A stretch of 23,871 bases of DNA from contig JAKAQB010000056.1 in the NCBI GenBank assembly GCA_021811865.1, forward strand, positions 1 to 23,871, read 5' to 3'. The position numbers and the translations under genes were made by a program. The DNA is from Actinomycetes bacterium (lineage in GTDB: Bacteria; Actinomycetota; Acidimicrobiia; Acidimicrobiales; Palsa-688). Shown in pieces: positions 22,400-23,871 of this stretch (its first letter is position 1; every line of letters starts with the position of its first letter). The notes beneath the pieces were generated by a model. It was not told the DNA's origin and did no database searches. It saw nothing but the letters and a program-made list of their open reading frames with translations.

Positions 22400-23383
22400 G
22401 TGGTCATCGACTTCTATTCGCACGTCTGCCCCTGCAACCTGATGGACGCCCTGGCAGAGGAGTACCCGAGCGACGAGAGCGCGGCGCTCTTCCGCAAGCC
22501 GTACCTGTACGACGCCGAGAAGCGCCTCGCCTTCATGGACGAGGTGGGAATCGACACCCAGGTGCTGGTCATGGTGCGGCCACCGATGTGGCTCGGCATG
22601 CCGCGGGAGATCATGTACCGCATGCTGCGGGCGGCCCACGACGGGATCGCCCAGATGGCAGAGGCCCACCCGGGGCGCTTCCGGGGAGTGGCGGTTGCCC
22701 CCCGGGTCGACGACGGGGTACTCGAGGAGCTCCGGCGGGCGTGGGGTGAGCTCGGGCTCCGCGGCGTGCTGATCTTCTCGAACATCGAGGGCAAGCCGGT
22801 CGACGACAAGGAGATGTGGCCCCTCTATGACGAGTGCGAACGCCAGGACCAGCCGGTCTGGGTCCACCCTCAGCACACCGAGCACCTTTACCCGTGGATC
22901 AAGGAGTCGCTCCTGGACCGGAGCCTCGGCTGGCCCTTCGACACCTCGCTCGCCATGGCCCGGCTCGTCTACGGCGGGGTCATGGAGCGACACCCCGACC
23001 TGAAGGTCGTGACCCACCACCTCGGCGGCATGATCCCGTACTTCGGCGCCCGCCTCGAGGCGTTCGATGCCGAGATCAACGAGTACTCGAGCCTCAAGCT
23101 CACCAAGGAGCGCAGCGTCGAGCTGTCCCGTCCCGTCGGTGAGTACTTCCGGCGCTTCTACAACGACACCGCGATCAGCTACGCACCGGGGACCCTCGAG
23201 TGCGGCGTCGGCTACTTCGGCGACAGGCACGTCCTGTTCGGCACAGACTTCCCGATGGGCTCCGCCAGCGGGGAGCAGTGGACCCGCGACATCCTGAGGG
23301 CGATCGACGACGCCGCACTCGACCCTGCGAGCAAGGAGCGCATCCTCTCGGGCAACGCCCGGGAGATGCTGGGGCTCGGATGA
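22400..23383 (+). CDS. ACMSD-like amidohydrolase family protein, probable decarboxylase or hydratase
   Basis: The 327-residue TIM-barrel protein resembles the ACMSD/gamma-resorcylate decarboxylase branch (Amidohydro_2). Strand 1 reads VIDFYSHVCP, where the usual metal-binding His-x-His is Tyr6-x-His8. His156 in VWVHPQHTEH, His206/His207 in VVTHHLGGMIPYFGARLE and Asp283 in LFGTDFPMG match the other metal and catalytic positions. Relatives remove CO2 from aminocarboxymuconate semialdehyde or hydroxybenzoates, or hydrate oxalomesaconate. Gamma-resorcylate decarboxylase also lacks the first His (it has Glu), so the change need not abolish activity. GTG 22400 has GGAGGAAG immediately upstream. It sits between the aryl-acid ligase and an aldolase-fold gene. 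Substrate unknown. Confidence 0.85.
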   Translation: MVIDFYSHVCPCNLMDALAEEYPSDESAALFRKPYLYDAEKRLAFMDEVGIDTQVLVMVRPPMWLGMPREIMYRMLRAAHDGIAQMAEAHPGRFRGVAVAPRVDDGVLEELRRAWGELGLRGVLIFSNIEGKPVDDKEMWPLYDECERQDQPVWVHPQHTEHLYPWIKESLLDRSLGWPFDTSLAMARLVYGGVMERHPDLKVVTHHLGGMIPYFGARLEAFDAEINEYSSLKLTKERSVELSRPVGEYFRRFYNDTAISYAPGTLECGVGYFGDRHVLFGTDFPMGSASGEQWTRDILRAIDDAALDPASKERILSGNAREMLGLG

Positions 23384-23387
23384 GGTC

Positions 23388-23871
23388 TTGAGCGCGCTGC
23401 CGACAGCCTCGGACGAGCGCGTCGTGCGGGTGGCGGCTCGGGCCCTCGGGAGGGCAGGTCTCGTCCACGCCTACGGCCACTGCTCGGTGCGACTCGACGA
23501 CTCGCACTTCCTCGTCTGCGCCGCCCGGCCGATGGCTCTCATCGCACCTGGCGAACACGGCACGGTCTGCGGGGTCGATGGCGAGCTTCCTGACGGCGTG
23601 CTCGGAGAGGTGAGGATCCACCAGGCGGTCTACCGTCGCCGTCCGGAGATCGGGGGCATCTGCCGGACGCAGCCCCCGTCCGTCATGACGCTCTCGGCGG
23701 CCGGGCTCACACCGGTCCCGCGTCACGGTTTCGGTGCCTACCTCGGCTCCCCACCCCCTCTACACGACGACGTCCGTCTCGTCCGCGACAGGGAGACGGC
23801 AGAGCGCGTCGCCGGGACGATGGCGGAACACGCCGCCATCGTCCTCAGGGGGAACGGTGCGGTCGTCAGAT
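23388..23871 (+). CDS. Class II aldolase/adducin-fold protein, N-terminal part (3' end outside window)
   Basis: The frame is open from TTG 23388 to the window end, 161 residues. ARALGRAGLVHAYGHCSVRL and GEVRIHQAVYRRRPEIGG match the class II aldolase/adducin fold, in the subgroup that includes dihydroxyphthalate and carboxymuconate-semialdehyde decarboxylases. Glu74 and His78 follow the family pattern. The metal-binding His-x-His is instead Arg93-x-Gln95 (ICRTQPP), and the third His is Asn156 (VLRGNGAVV). The protein may thus use a different metal site or none. A decarboxylase acting on an aromatic acid or its ring-opened product fits the context. The start codon is uncertain: GAGG lies close before TTG 23388, and no ATG is available near. 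Confidence 0.75.
   Translation, partial: MSALPTASDERVVRVAARALGRAGLVHAYGHCSVRLDDSHFLVCAARPMALIAPGEHGTVCGVDGELPDGVLGEVRIHQAVYRRRPEIGGICRTQPPSVMTLSAAGLTPVPRHGFGAYLGSPPPLHDDVRLVRDRETAERVAGTMAEHAAIVLRGNGAVVR

Noticed and set aside
1..23871. CRISPR arrays, tRNA or rRNA genes, insertion sequences, phage or toxin-antitoxin genes
   Set aside because: I saw no regularly spaced repeats, tRNA-like cloverleaf, transposase motif, terminal inverted repeats or phage-type gene anywhere in the window.

Overview
This is a very GC-rich window, roughly two thirds G+C or more by eye. It is densely coding, with many GTG and some TTG starts, and about a dozen gene junctions use 4-base ATGA or GTGA overlaps. The pattern, together with a DinB-fold protein beside gentisate genes, a luciferase-like monooxygenase and IclR and GntR/FCD regulators, suggests an actinobacterium. 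The exact lineage cannot be read from the sequence. Almost everything here belongs to catabolism of aromatic acids.

Region 1 (1-4349, +): the 3' end of a gentisate 1,2-dioxygenase-like cupin gene; a 333-base spacer with palindromes; then a tightly coupled set of FAH-family hydrolase, DinB-fold protein, UbiD-type decarboxylase and UbiX flavin prenyltransferase. The first three fit the actinobacterial gentisate route (ring cleavage, maleylpyruvate isomerisation, fumarylpyruvate hydrolysis). UbiX would make the prenylated FMN needed by the neighbouring UbiD. A hairpin at 4371-4400 separates UbiX from a convergent IclR regulator (4519-5298, -).

Region 2 (5454-19381, +): about 14 kb of 15 head-to-tail genes with almost no gaps. 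It starts with a GntR/FCD regulator behind a promoter with an overlapping palindrome. Next come 2-oxopent-4-enoate hydratase, acylating acetaldehyde dehydrogenase, 4-hydroxy-2-oxovalerate aldolase, 4-oxalocrotonate decarboxylase and 2-hydroxymuconic semialdehyde dehydrogenase. A complete Liv-type ABC importer follows (lipoprotein, two permeases, two ATPases), then Rieske dioxygenase alpha and beta subunits, an 85-residue unknown protein and a LigB-type class III extradiol dioxygenase homologue. With the small 4-oxalocrotonate tautomerase on the opposite strand (19387-19578), the whole 4-oxalocrotonate branch of meta-cleavage to pyruvate and acetyl-CoA is present. The hydrolytic branch, a type I catechol 2,3-dioxygenase, a cis-diol dehydrogenase and the Rieske electron-transfer proteins are absent from the window.

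Region 3 (19710-23871, +): a second tight gene set holding a luciferase-like flavin monooxygenase, a DhbE/EntE-like aryl-acid adenylating enzyme, an ACMSD-type amidohydrolase and a class II aldolase/adducin-fold protein cut by the window end.

My overall reading is that two ring-cleavage systems, gentisate-type and class III extradiol meta-cleavage, are packed together with an uptake system and an aryl-acid activation set. Three enzymes in the second half carry substitutions at positions where their folds normally hold metal-binding histidines: the LigB-like protein (Gln95), the amidohydrolase (Tyr6) and the class II aldolase homologue (Arg93, Gln95, Asn156). This combination is the most promising place for undescribed chemistry. 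The substrate is not determined by the sequence; a 2-hydroxy or 2,3-dihydroxy benzoate-like acid is the best guess.
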